This document shows positions 54,402 to 62,759 of a stretch of 64,000 nucleotides of DNA, piece after piece. The DNA lies in NCBI RefSeq assembly GCF_900100545.1, contig NZ_FNDP01000008.1, forward strand, positions 62,001 to 126,000, in the 5' to 3' direction. The position numbers and the translations under genes are program-made. How positions within the stretch are numbered: the stretch's first letter is position 1; every line of letters starts with the position of its first letter. The DNA comes from Pseudobutyrivibrio sp. 49. Its GTDB lineage: Bacteria > Bacillota > Clostridia > Lachnospirales > Lachnospiraceae. The notes below the pieces were generated by a model. That model was not told the DNA's origin, ran no database searches, and saw only the letters and a program-made list of their open reading frames with translations.

Positions 54402-54434
54402 GAGCCAGCTATAAAATACTTTTATAGCTGACTC
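54402..54434. promoter_or_regulatory. GAGCCAGCTATAAAA palindrome (sulfur motif E), also possible terminator
   Basis: The palindrome GAGCCAGCTATAAAA / TTTTATAGCTGACTC has one mismatch in its arms. It lies 22 nt after the last gene of the nitrogenase-like operon and is centred about 78 bp before the yeiH start point. On the minus strand TCATTTTCTTT follows, so it may also terminate the upstream operon. Confidence 0.6.
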
Positions 54435-54455
54435 TTTATAATCCGTAAATGCGTA

Positions 54456-55244
54456 TCAAATTACATATTCAACATCCAAAGTTTCTTCATCCGAATCCTC
54501 AAATAGATAATCATAAATCTTCTTTTTAACCAGGTTGAAATCTGGACTATTTCTCTTTCTGGCTGCCAAATCCACCTTGATTACATCCTTTACCTCACCT
54601 GGACGGGCACTCATAACAACAATTCTGTTCCCCAAAACAATAGCTTCTTCTATGTCATGGGTTACCATAACCATTGTAGTGCCTTCTTCCTTTTGAATTC
54701 TAAGAATCTCCTTTTGCATCTGAATACGTGTAAGCGCGTCAAGCGCCCCAAATGGTTCATCTAAAAGCAAAATGGTGGGATTGTTTACAAGTCCTCTGGC
54801 TATGGCTGCTCTCTGGCTCATACCTCCTGATAATTGGCTTGGATAACTGTTTTCAAACCCGTGAAGACCTACTAAATCTATATATTTTTGAACCTTCTCA
54901 TTCTTCTCTTCCTTGCTGAGATTTTTCAATCCAAAACCTACATTACTTTTAATCTTAAGCCAAGGCAACAACCTGTGATCCTGAAAAACCATTCCGCAGT
55001 TTGGACCTGGTCCCACAACAGCATGTCCATTTCTCTCTACCGTACCATCCTCATAGGAAACCAGACCACACATCATCTTCAGCAAAGTGCTTTTACCACA
55101 ACCTGAATGACCTACTATTGTAATAAATTCTCCTTTTTGTATGTTTAGATTAATATCGTTGAGAACCTTCATTGGCTTTTTATCTATGAAGAATTCTTTG
55201 TTTAAATGTTCTACCTTAATAATTGTGTTATCCAGTTCTGCCAT
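54456..55244 (-). CDS. ABC transporter ATPase, sulfonate/taurine type
   Basis: The start is the ATG at 55244, 7 nt after GGAGA. The 262-residue protein has Walker A GHSGCGKST, signature LSGGMSQR, Walker B ILLLDEPFGALD and the switch His in VTHDIEEA, typical of SsuB/TauB. It is the last gene of the nitrogenase-like operon and powers the permease encoded two genes upstream. Confidence 0.9.
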   Translation of the reverse strand: MAELDNTIIKVEHLNKEFFIDKKPMKVLNDINLNIQKGEFITIVGHSGCGKSTLLKMMCGLVSYEDGTVERNGHAVVGPGPNCGMVFQDHRLLPWLKIKSNVGFGLKNLSKEEKNEKVQKYIDLVGLHGFENSYPSQLSGGMSQRAAIARGLVNNPTILLLDEPFGALDALTRIQMQKEILRIQKEEGTTMVMVTHDIEEAIVLGNRIVVMSARPGEVKDVIKVDLAARKRNSPDFNLVKKKIYDYLFEDSDEETLDVEYVI

Positions 55245-55281
55245 AATTTTTCTCCAAATCACTTAGTTGTCACACTTAGTT

Positions 55282-55977
55282 CTATATTGCCTCCAGAAAT
55301 GAAACCAATAATTCTGTAGGCTTTGTGTTTAACTTATGTCGTATTTCTTTTTCTTCTTCAGTATCAATCTCATGCTTAGCTATGATTGTCGCATCTTCAT
55401 TTGCAAGATCAGAGAATATTCTAATAGCCGCAAACTCCGTATCCTTTGCTGTAGCCACTTGGGCAATTGCAGCTGTTTCCATATCAAATGAAATTGGATT
55501 AAAATCTTTTATTATGCTCGCACGCTCATTTTCATCATGCAAAAAGAAATCACCAGTAGCCAGCTTCCCCGTCAGATAATCATAGTTCTTTTCCTGTGCT
55601 GCCTTTTCAAGACCACTTACAATCCATTCAGAAGTATCTTTAATAACCGGTAAATTATCCTTGATAAATGGTTTAAAATCTGTTTGAACATAGCTCTTAC
55701 CTATAGCGACTGTTCCTCTTTTTACATTTTGGGCCAATCCACCTGACACTCCAATGTTTACAAGCAAATCCGGATGATACTGATTAACAACATCAGCTGT
55801 TTGAAATGCTGCGTTAACCTTTCCTACTCCAAGTACCTTTACAAATAACTGCAACTGCTTTTCGTCATTTGTATAAGTATTTTCCTCAGTTTTATTCCAA
55901 CCTGGCCTATCTGTAATATATTGATGTATATACTCTGTTTCCTCATCCATTGCACTTACTATTGCAACCTTCTTCAT
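55282..55977 (-). CDS. MTA/SAH nucleosidase-like phosphorylase family protein
   Basis: The 231-residue protein opens with KKVAIVSAMDEETEYI and has VGVGKVNAA-like LGVGKVNAAFQTA, VNIGVSGGLA, the ligand-binding Met-Glu in FDMETAAIAQVA and the catalytic Asp in RIFSDLANEDA. These fit methylthioadenosine/S-adenosylhomocysteine nucleosidase (MTAN). It cuts MTA to methylthioribose and adenine. It lies between the permease and ATPase of the importer, which is an odd place unless MTA salvage belongs to the same pathway. Overlaps the permease gene by 4 nt. Confidence 0.87.
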   Translation of the reverse strand: MKKVAIVSAMDEETEYIHQYITDRPGWNKTEENTYTNDEKQLQLFVKVLGVGKVNAAFQTADVVNQYHPDLLVNIGVSGGLAQNVKRGTVAIGKSYVQTDFKPFIKDNLPVIKDTSEWIVSGLEKAAQEKNYDYLTGKLATGDFFLHDENERASIIKDFNPISFDMETAAIAQVATAKDTEFAAIRIFSDLANEDATIIAKHEIDTEEEKEIRHKLNTKPTELLVSFLEAI

Positions 55978-56732
55978 CGTTTATTCTCCCAAGGTGTAAT
56001 CTTTTTAAATATATAAGATAAAATCAAATCACTAAGTATACCTATTGCTCCAATTATGATGATACAAAGAATAACCTGATCTGACTTTAACATGCTTCTC
56101 GCATCATTTAATCTATAGCCAATTCCTGAAGTAGCTCCTAACATTTCAGCTGCCACAACTGCCATCCATGAAGCACCCATTCCAAGCTTTAATCCTACTA
56201 GAATATTTGGAAGTGCGTTTGGCATATATACCTTTAAAAATGCTTCCCATTTGCTGAGCTTGTATAAATGAGCTACCTCTAGAAAAGAGTCAGGTGTAGA
56301 AGCAACACCACTCATGGTATTTACCATTATTGGAAATGTAGCAGCAACTACTATTACCACCACTTTTGATTCTTCTCCAATACCACACCATAAAATAATA
56401 AGTGGAATCCAAGCTATGATTGGCACCTGTCTAATTGCAGTTGCTACAGGAATAATTAACGTCTTTACGAATTTGTTCATTCCTGATAAAGCCCCAACAA
56501 TAACTCCGATACTTACAGCAAGAAAATATCCTTTTAAAACTCTAATCAAACTTGCAATAACATCCTGTTGAATACTTCCCTTTTCCGCCAAGCTTTTAAA
56601 AGTAGCTATTACCTCAGATATCTCAGGAAGTATTGCTCCTGAAATTCCTTTCACAGTGGTGGCATAAAACCATGCCACCACAATAGTCAAAGGAAATATA
56701 ATACTTACTAGAAAATCTTTTGTTCTAACCAT
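55974..56732 (-). CDS. ABC transporter permease, sulfonate/taurine type
   Basis: From the ATG at 56732 (GGAGG upstream; an earlier in-frame start overlaps the radical SAM gene) the protein has 252 residues, about six helices and the docking loop region around EVAHLYKLSKWEAFLKVYMP. It belongs to the SsuC/TauC class and works with the binding protein at 57973 and the ATPase at 54456. Confidence 0.9.
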   Translation of the reverse strand: MVRTKDFLVSIIFPLTIVVAWFYATTVKGISGAILPEISEVIATFKSLAEKGSIQQDVIASLIRVLKGYFLAVSIGVIVGALSGMNKFVKTLIIPVATAIRQVPIIAWIPLIILWCGIGEESKVVVIVVAATFPIMVNTMSGVASTPDSFLEVAHLYKLSKWEAFLKVYMPNALPNILVGLKLGMGASWMAVVAAEMLGATSGIGYRLNDARSMLKSDQVILCIIIIGAIGILSDLILSYIFKKITPWENKR

Positions 56733-56752
56733 ATTACTTCCTCCAGATTCCA

Positions 56753-57970
56753 CTAACTGGCAAGAGCCTCCTCATGCTCCACTTCATCACTTGATAGAAT
56801 TGGTAATCTGCCCTCTTCAATTCTATAGAAATCAAGTACAAGGAAATCCGGTGATGGTGCCACATCGAGGTACTGCTCGTATGTGATACCAGCCTGCTTA
56901 TGGAGTAGATATGTCTTCTGTGCTAAGTCAAAATGCCACTCTGGAGTAGGTGTTCTATGTCCTTCAAGTTTTGAGCCTGGATTTGGGCACCATGCATTTG
57001 TAAGGCAGATAATACCTTTCTTTGTTAGATACTCAACACCTTCAAGAGTTCTCTCTTTTGGTTCAATACCTGCTACGAAACCAGTACGAACTCTTCCTGG
57101 ACCAAATACACTGACAGCCTTTTCAAGAGAATCAAGCCAATGCTGACGTCCACCGCACTCCTTATCTTTTCCTGGGCATATAACCTTAAAGAAGTTTTCA
57201 TCCCATACTTCAAGCTGAATAGCAATTGTTCTAAATCCTGCCTCCTTATATTTTTCGATAACATCCAAATCAGCAGGTGCACCAATTACTGCAGTACCAT
57301 TGAAATCTTCTAAACCAGTCTCATCCTGAATGGCCTCAGCAACATCGATATAGTAATCTACCTCGCGTCTTTCAGGTACGAATCCACCTGTAAGATTTAC
57401 GTGTCTTGCCCCACTGGTACGGAAAGCTTCCGCAACTGTCTCACCTATCTGACGAGGATTCTTCCACTGAATATTTTCCTTTTCAGCATATGTATCCTTT
57501 GTGGCATTAGCATTGCAGAATAAGCAATCCAAACCTTTTTCCTTTAGTGAGCATTCATTACTGTATGCAATACCTACCACTCCATTTGAGAATGTTCCTA
57601 CATGTGACATATAAGTGCCGTCAGAAGTCTTTTTATTGTAATAGGCTGGTCTCTTATCAAATTCGATACGGAATTTTTCCTGACCATTGTCGTACAAGTA
57701 AAATTCTCCATCGATATACTTAATCTCTACACTTGATCTTGGATCCCAGGAGAATGAATATCTGATTCCACTTGGGGATGTGAAATTGCAAGGGAACAAT
57801 ACCTCTGGATGAATTACATGATCCATTTCAAACAATGCATGAATCTGTTCCTGATATTCTCCACCTAAATCCAAATTCTTGAAAATCTTTGGATCCACTT
57901 TTATTCCATCTACGTTAACCTTAGCTTTAAACTTTAATTCATTTAATAATTCTGTCTTGATATCACTCAT
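56753..57970 (-). CDS. Radical SAM protein with a CX8CX2C cluster motif
   Basis: The 405-residue protein has a cluster motif with unusual spacing, Cys140-x8-Cys149-x2-Cys152 (NECSLKEKGLDCLFCNA), followed by HVNLTGGFVPERREVDYY, which looks like the SAM-binding GGE strand. The first 130 residues are an extra domain. The spacing differs from the common CX3CX2C. It is not NifB-like, so its role may be to modify a substrate or assist the nitrogenase-like enzyme encoded upstream. It lies 2 nt from the binding-protein gene. The family is not one I can name. Confidence 0.85.
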   Translation of the reverse strand: MSDIKTELLNELKFKAKVNVDGIKVDPKIFKNLDLGGEYQEQIHALFEMDHVIHPEVLFPCNFTSPSGIRYSFSWDPRSSVEIKYIDGEFYLYDNGQEKFRIEFDKRPAYYNKKTSDGTYMSHVGTFSNGVVGIAYSNECSLKEKGLDCLFCNANATKDTYAEKENIQWKNPRQIGETVAEAFRTSGARHVNLTGGFVPERREVDYYIDVAEAIQDETGLEDFNGTAVIGAPADLDVIEKYKEAGFRTIAIQLEVWDENFFKVICPGKDKECGGRQHWLDSLEKAVSVFGPGRVRTGFVAGIEPKERTLEGVEYLTKKGIICLTNAWCPNPGSKLEGHRTPTPEWHFDLAQKTYLLHKQAGITYEQYLDVAPSPDFLVLDFYRIEEGRLPILSSDEVEHEEALAS

Positions 57971-57972
57971 TT

Positions 57973-59034
57973 TTATTCTCCTTTATATTCCGCTTTTGCT
58001 CTCTCATAATATGAAAGGTCATACCATTCATCTACATCGAAATCTCCATCTGTAAGGTCGTTTTCCTGTAAGAATTTCAGTGTGTTTTTCGCATTTTCCA
58101 CAACATCTTCTGTAGCCTCAATTGTTGCGTAATTATCATGATTAGGATAAGAGTAATCATAGCTTTCAGCCTTATAACCTGCAGCAACCCATTGTTCCTT
58201 TAAAGCATCTGGATTATTTTCGATATATTCATTAGCTCTCACAAAGGCTGTTAGGAACGCCACTGCTGTTTCAGGATACTGTTCAAGAAAATCATTTCTG
58301 ATTTCTGACATTCCACCTGATGACCAGCCTTCATGGTCTCTACTAAAGATAACCTCATCATATCCATTTTCCTGAACTAATCTGTAAGTAACATCACTCG
58401 GCTGCGTAACTGTAGCATCGACACTTCCCGTTTCAAGAGCTGCCAGTGCATCTTGCGCTGGAAGATTTACAAACTCGATATCATCAATTGTTAAACCTTC
58501 TGATTCAAGGATGTATGTTAATATTCTGTGCATAAAAGCGCCCTTTTGTGTTGCTACCTTTTTCCCTTTTAAATCTGCAACTGTTTTGATATTTGAATCT
58601 GGATTGCCAAGTACTACTACTGTATTATTCAGACCGCTGAAGGAAATTACAGTAGTTTCAATTCCATTTGACTTTCCATTTACTGCCGGAACATCTCCTA
58701 GGATTCCAATATCCAAACTTCCAGCAGCCAATGCTTCATTAATAGCTGGTCCTGCTCCCGCCATTGGTACCAGATTCGCTTTAAAACCTATTTTTGCAAA
58801 CTCCTCCTCAAAGTATCCCTGATCTCTTGCAACACCTTCTGTTCCTAAAAGAATATTTGCTCCTGATGTATCTACAAAACCAATATTTATCTCTTTTAAT
58901 TCTCCATTGGATGCAGTGATGTTTTCTTCCTCTGTTTTAATATTTTCACTTGCTGTGCTTCCGCATCCAGTAAATACTCCCGCCAATAAAGCTGCCATAA
59001 CTCCAAATGCCAATAACTGATTCTTTTTCTTCAT
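57973..59034 (-). CDS. Substrate-binding lipoprotein, SsuA/TauA (NMT1) type
   Basis: The 353-residue protein has a lipoprotein signal with Cys24 in the lipobox GVFTGC and a family 9-type fold: INIGFVDTSGANILLGTEG, ALAAGSLDIGILGDVPAV and DLKGKKVATQKGAFMHRILTYIL. Relatives bind aliphatic sulfonates or taurine. Being placed directly after the nitrogenase-like genes, it probably delivers their organosulfur substrate or a precursor. The ligand is unknown. Confidence 0.9.
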   Translation of the reverse strand: MKKKNQLLAFGVMAALLAGVFTGCGSTASENIKTEEENITASNGELKEINIGFVDTSGANILLGTEGVARDQGYFEEEFAKIGFKANLVPMAGAGPAINEALAAGSLDIGILGDVPAVNGKSNGIETTVISFSGLNNTVVVLGNPDSNIKTVADLKGKKVATQKGAFMHRILTYILESEGLTIDDIEFVNLPAQDALAALETGSVDATVTQPSDVTYRLVQENGYDEVIFSRDHEGWSSGGMSEIRNDFLEQYPETAVAFLTAFVRANEYIENNPDALKEQWVAAGYKAESYDYSYPNHDNYATIEATEDVVENAKNTLKFLQENDLTDGDFDVDEWYDLSYYERAKAEYKGE

Positions 59035-59038
59035 GTTG

Positions 59039-60469
59039 TCATCCTCCGTAATTAACTAATTTTGCTGTTCTTTCAGAGTTTCTAACAACAGACTTCCCAT
59101 GTGATAGCTCGTGCCATGATTCTCCTCCTTTTACACTCTGTACGAATCTTATAAGCTCTTCCTTTTTCTCCAACTGCTTTTCTTTAACAATTGAAATGTA
59201 GCTCTGTAGCAATTCAATCTGTCCTCTGACTCCCGCTGTAGTCTGGTTCAAAATTGCTCTATGATAAATTGGATAGCTAAACTCAAGCAATGAAACATTG
59301 TTTTTCTCTGCAATCTTTTTCTCAAGTGAGCTTCCGATTACAACTTCTGCTCTGCTTCGCTTAATAATATCCTCAATATCTTTTGCATCTGATGTGATGT
59401 AGATGTTTTCCGCAATGGATTCAAGCAGCTCTGTGTTATCTCTATCGTGTTCTTCATCCTTCTTTAATGCGTCTGTAAGAACTGCTCCTACCACTCTTGC
59501 TCCAAGGACTTCACTAAAGAGTTTTCCATAGCGGATTACCTGTTCCTCATCACCTACGATAAGAGTTCTCTTTCCCAAATCATATTCAAAGATGTCATCC
59601 CTGATTCTTGAAAGATAATTCTTCTCGTATTTTTCTTCACTGTTCAGGAAGCTCTCCCTAACCTCCTGGTCAATATCCACGTACTCTGATATCTTCTCGA
59701 TGAGTTCTCTTTCATCTCTTGCTGATGCAGGTAATGAACTTACAGTAATATATGGTACATCAAATCTTTCCTTTAACAGCTTTGCTGGAAGCTCGCCCCA
59801 TCTGCTGAAAACAACTGAAGCAACAGCATTTTTTGCATTCACCAAATCATCTACACCGCCATATACTCCAAAGAAAAGATTCACCTTTAAACCTACCCCT
59901 GTAAAAATTCTTCTAATCTCCTCCAGATTGCCCTGCCAATATGGGTCCTTCTGTGGAACTATTCCAAATATATTGATAAGCTTTGAATCTGTATTTTTCT
60001 CATTCTTTTTAACTCCATCAATAGTCTTTAATATGTCATTTAAAACATGCTCATAACCATAGTGACTACCGCCATTAAAGCCTGCTATAAGAGTGTCTAC
60101 AACAGGCTCTCCCTGCTCTACAATCTCCCTTGTCATGGCATCTACATCGTCGCCTACCATCGCCGATTCGCAGCTGTTTAAGATGACATATAAATCTCCG
60201 TTTACAACCTTGATTGTGTTTTTAATCTGTTCACGAAGTCTTGATGCTCCACCAAAAATAACGTGTCTCTCCTGTGCGGCTGTGCCTGGAATAGCAAATC
60301 CGCTGTATCTGCCTGCTCCGTTTCCAACCGATTTATTTGCAAGGTAGTTTATAACTCCACAACCTGCATTTGCATGAACAACTGGTACCACTCCTTCGAT
60401 TTCATGTACTGTCTGTAAAGCACCGTGAAGTGCGCATCCATTTCTTGGATTTTTAATTACGTTTGACAT
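59039..60469 (-). CDS. Nitrogenase component 1-like protein, K/B-type subunit with three cluster Cys
   Basis: The 476-residue protein has only three cysteines, Cys12 (NPRNGCALHGA), Cys37 (HANAGCGVINY) and Cys100 (VILNSCESAMVGDD). The spacing x24 between the first two equals that of NifK, and all three match its P-cluster ligands. No further Cys is available for a second metal site. It overlaps the D-like gene by 1 nt. The fold and family are clear; the reaction is not. Lack of NifE/N/B neighbours and of cofactor ligands argues against nitrogen fixation. Confidence 0.9.
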   Translation of the reverse strand: MSNVIKNPRNGCALHGALQTVHEIEGVVPVVHANAGCGVINYLANKSVGNGAGRYSGFAIPGTAAQERHVIFGGASRLREQIKNTIKVVNGDLYVILNSCESAMVGDDVDAMTREIVEQGEPVVDTLIAGFNGGSHYGYEHVLNDILKTIDGVKKNEKNTDSKLINIFGIVPQKDPYWQGNLEEIRRIFTGVGLKVNLFFGVYGGVDDLVNAKNAVASVVFSRWGELPAKLLKERFDVPYITVSSLPASARDERELIEKISEYVDIDQEVRESFLNSEEKYEKNYLSRIRDDIFEYDLGKRTLIVGDEEQVIRYGKLFSEVLGARVVGAVLTDALKKDEEHDRDNTELLESIAENIYITSDAKDIEDIIKRSRAEVVIGSSLEKKIAEKNNVSLLEFSYPIYHRAILNQTTAGVRGQIELLQSYISIVKEKQLEKKEELIRFVQSVKGGESWHELSHGKSVVRNSERTAKLVNYGG

Positions 60470-61863
60470 TAGCTTACCTCCTGCTTTACATACCAGTTTC
60501 CACTGCGACGTTTAAAACTATCTTTATAGCTGCTGACGTTTCCGTTCTTTCCCTGAAGTCTCAACGCTCTTCGAATTGAAGCAATGATTACATCTACACC
60601 TTCAAATCCGTATGTAACTCTGTTCTTTGTGGAAACAACTACTGCTCCCTCATCTGTCACGTATGAATTACCCACATTCTCGCTAAAGAAAATATCGATA
60701 TGGTTTTTCTCCAGCTCGTTTGCTTTTTCAAACTGCTGTCCATTTCCAATTATGGCTATAGCATTCTTCTGTAAGAAATCAAATCTCTTAAGCTGCTTTT
60801 TGTTATCCAAATCCACAAATGGAGAAGAAAAACCAACCATTTGTCCACCAAGGTTTGTCAACAATCTTCCATAGCCATATACCTTACTTAGGGATGCATC
60901 TACAAATACTCGCTTGTCTTCCAGAATGTTACTTACAAACTGCTCAGAGATTTTTGCCTCCGCCTCGTCAATGTAAGCTACTACCTGCTCTTCAATATTC
61001 AAGAAGCTTCCAAGCTTCAACAGGAAATTCTTTGTTCCCCTGAAACCTATAGGGGCTTCGCTTTCTATGTAAGGAACCCCAAATACCTCCTCAAGTTCCT
61101 TCGCCAGATAATCTCCCTCTTCTGGATTTAAAACGACAGTGGCCCTGGCCTTTGATGCTTTTCTGATTTCCTCAATGCTTGAAAATCTTGGAAGCACCTG
61201 GAACTTAATGTTTAGCTCATGAAGTATGCCTGCTATTGAAGCTACATCCTCAATGTTCTCCGAGAAGGAGATTACATTTATGAAGTCTTCCTTCAAATCT
61301 ACATTTTTATCTACCAGATACTTCAACAAACTGTGTGTCACAATATCGTACCCAGTTACTGGTGTTTTTGATTTAAATCCGTCTGTATAGATACTGATAA
61401 TTGGAATACCAATCTCGTCCTCCAGCTCGAGAATTACTGAATTTATATCATCATTATTAATGGCGACTACAGGAGTTCCAAGAATGAAGATTGCCTTTGG
61501 ATGCTTCTCTTCATTTGCTCTGAGGATTGCCTCACGAAGCTTGTCATCTCCACCGAGGATGGTGTCCCTTTCCACAAGATTTGTAGAAAACCATGTGAAG
61601 GCTTCTTCTTCATCCTGTGCAATTCCAAGAGCCGAGCAGCCGATAGAACCATTCACAATAATCACCGAATCTTCTATCTTTGATAAGACATCAAAAGCAT
61701 AGATTGTCTCATCAACATGAATCTGTGAAAATGTTCTGATTCTCTGTTTAATTTCTGTTCCGGATGTTTCATCAATAAGTCCTTCTAAAGTCCCGTGAAA
61801 GTGACTAAGAGCACTGAGTCGTTTTTCTCTTGTTAATGCTTTTCTATCATCTAAAAAACTCAT
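60469..61863 (-). CDS. Nitrogenase component 1-like protein, D-type subunit with a single Cys
   Basis: The 464-residue protein resembles nitrogenase-like D/N subunits in its ordered Rossmann repeats (VIIVNGSIGCSALGIA, AIFILGTPVVAINNDDI, GIPIISIYTDGFKSK). Its single Cys76 aligns with the second P-cluster ligand of NifD; the first and third are replaced, and no Cys equivalent to the FeMo-cofactor ligand exists. Together with the three Cys of the partner this would give one four-Cys site at the interface. It begins 1 nt before the end of the H-like gene's stop. Confidence 0.85.
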   Translation of the reverse strand: MSFLDDRKALTREKRLSALSHFHGTLEGLIDETSGTEIKQRIRTFSQIHVDETIYAFDVLSKIEDSVIIVNGSIGCSALGIAQDEEEAFTWFSTNLVERDTILGGDDKLREAILRANEEKHPKAIFILGTPVVAINNDDINSVILELEDEIGIPIISIYTDGFKSKTPVTGYDIVTHSLLKYLVDKNVDLKEDFINVISFSENIEDVASIAGILHELNIKFQVLPRFSSIEEIRKASKARATVVLNPEEGDYLAKELEEVFGVPYIESEAPIGFRGTKNFLLKLGSFLNIEEQVVAYIDEAEAKISEQFVSNILEDKRVFVDASLSKVYGYGRLLTNLGGQMVGFSSPFVDLDNKKQLKRFDFLQKNAIAIIGNGQQFEKANELEKNHIDIFFSENVGNSYVTDEGAVVVSTKNRVTYGFEGVDVIIASIRRALRLQGKNGNVSSYKDSFKRRSGNWYVKQEVS

Positions 61864-62739
61864 TTAAATCGCCTCCGCTACTCCAACTACTCCGCTTTCA
61901 ATATCGTAAATACGGTCTCCCCAGTTTCTAGCCCAATCTCTAAGCTCTGCAGAACCAAGCGGATTAGGAACCACAAGATTCTCATTTTCCGCAATGTACT
62001 TGGCAAGATTTCTATAAATATCAGCCTGCGTACTATTAGGCTTAGCCTCAATAACAGTCTTTCCATAAAGCTCGCTCTGCTGAACATCAATTGAACGATT
62101 TACATAGCCTGCGATGCTTGTACCTGTCTTTGCCACAAAGTCCTCTACGATTTCTCTGTGATAACCTGGCTTCATGCTGTTGGCAATAACACCACCAAGC
62201 TTTGCACCACCTGTAGGAGCATATTTGTTAATCGCCTTGAAAAGGTTATTGGCAGCATATAAAGCCATAAAATCTGATGAACTTACAACGTATGCCCTGT
62301 CTGTAATTCCATCTCTGATAGGAACTGCAAAGCCACCACAAACTACATCTCCAAGTACGTCATAAAGAACATAATCAGGCTTAAATTCTTCGAAAAGATT
62401 TAGTTCCTGAAGAAGATTTACTGCTGCGTTGATTCCTCGTCCTGCACATCCTACCCCAGGAACTGGACCACCAGATTCAATACAAAGAACTCCACCGAAT
62501 CCTTTTACGGAAATATCATCCAAATGAATCTTGTTACCTTCTCTTAAGCTATCAAGAACTGTTGGAAGATAATTATTTCCTCGAAGTGTGTTTGTTGAAT
62601 CACTCTTTGGATCACATCCAATCTGAATTACTCGATATCCTGCTTCTGCAAGGGCTGCACTAATATTTGATGTAGTTGTTGATTTTCCAATTCCGCCTTT
62701 GCCATATATTGCTATGTGCTTACCAATTTTCTCTGCCAT
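61864..62739 (-). CDS. Nitrogenase reductase-like ATPase (NifH/MarH/BchL-like)
   Basis: The 291-residue protein has the P-loop [14 protein letters not shown], switch GCDPKSDST, and the cluster ligands Cys98 (GVGCAGRG) and Cys134 ([10 protein letters not shown]), matching Cys97/Cys132 of NifH. As a dimer it would bind one 4Fe-4S cluster and pass electrons to the D/K-like complex with ATP hydrolysis. It starts 20 nt after metK and is followed without a gap by the D-like gene. Confidence 0.93.
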   Translation of the reverse strand: MAEKIGKHIAIYGKGGIGKSTTTSNISAALAEAGYRVIQIGCDPKSDSTNTLRGNNYLPTVLDSLREGNKIHLDDISVKGFGGVLCIESGGPVPGVGCAGRGINAAVNLLQELNLFEEFKPDYVLYDVLGDVVCGGFAVPIRDGITDRAYVVSSSDFMALYAANNLFKAINKYAPTGGAKLGGVIANSMKPGYHREIVEDFVAKTGTSIAGYVNRSIDVQQSELYGKTVIEAKPNSTQADIYRNLAKYIAENENLVVPNPLGSAELRDWARNWGDRIYDIESGVVGVAEAI

Positions 62740-62759
62740 TGTTCTTCTTACCTTTCTAC

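Noticed and set aside
59039-62739. True nitrogenase or nitrogen-fixation cluster
   Set aside because: The D/K-like proteins lack cofactor ligands and most P-cluster ligands, and no NifE, NifN or NifB-like genes are present.
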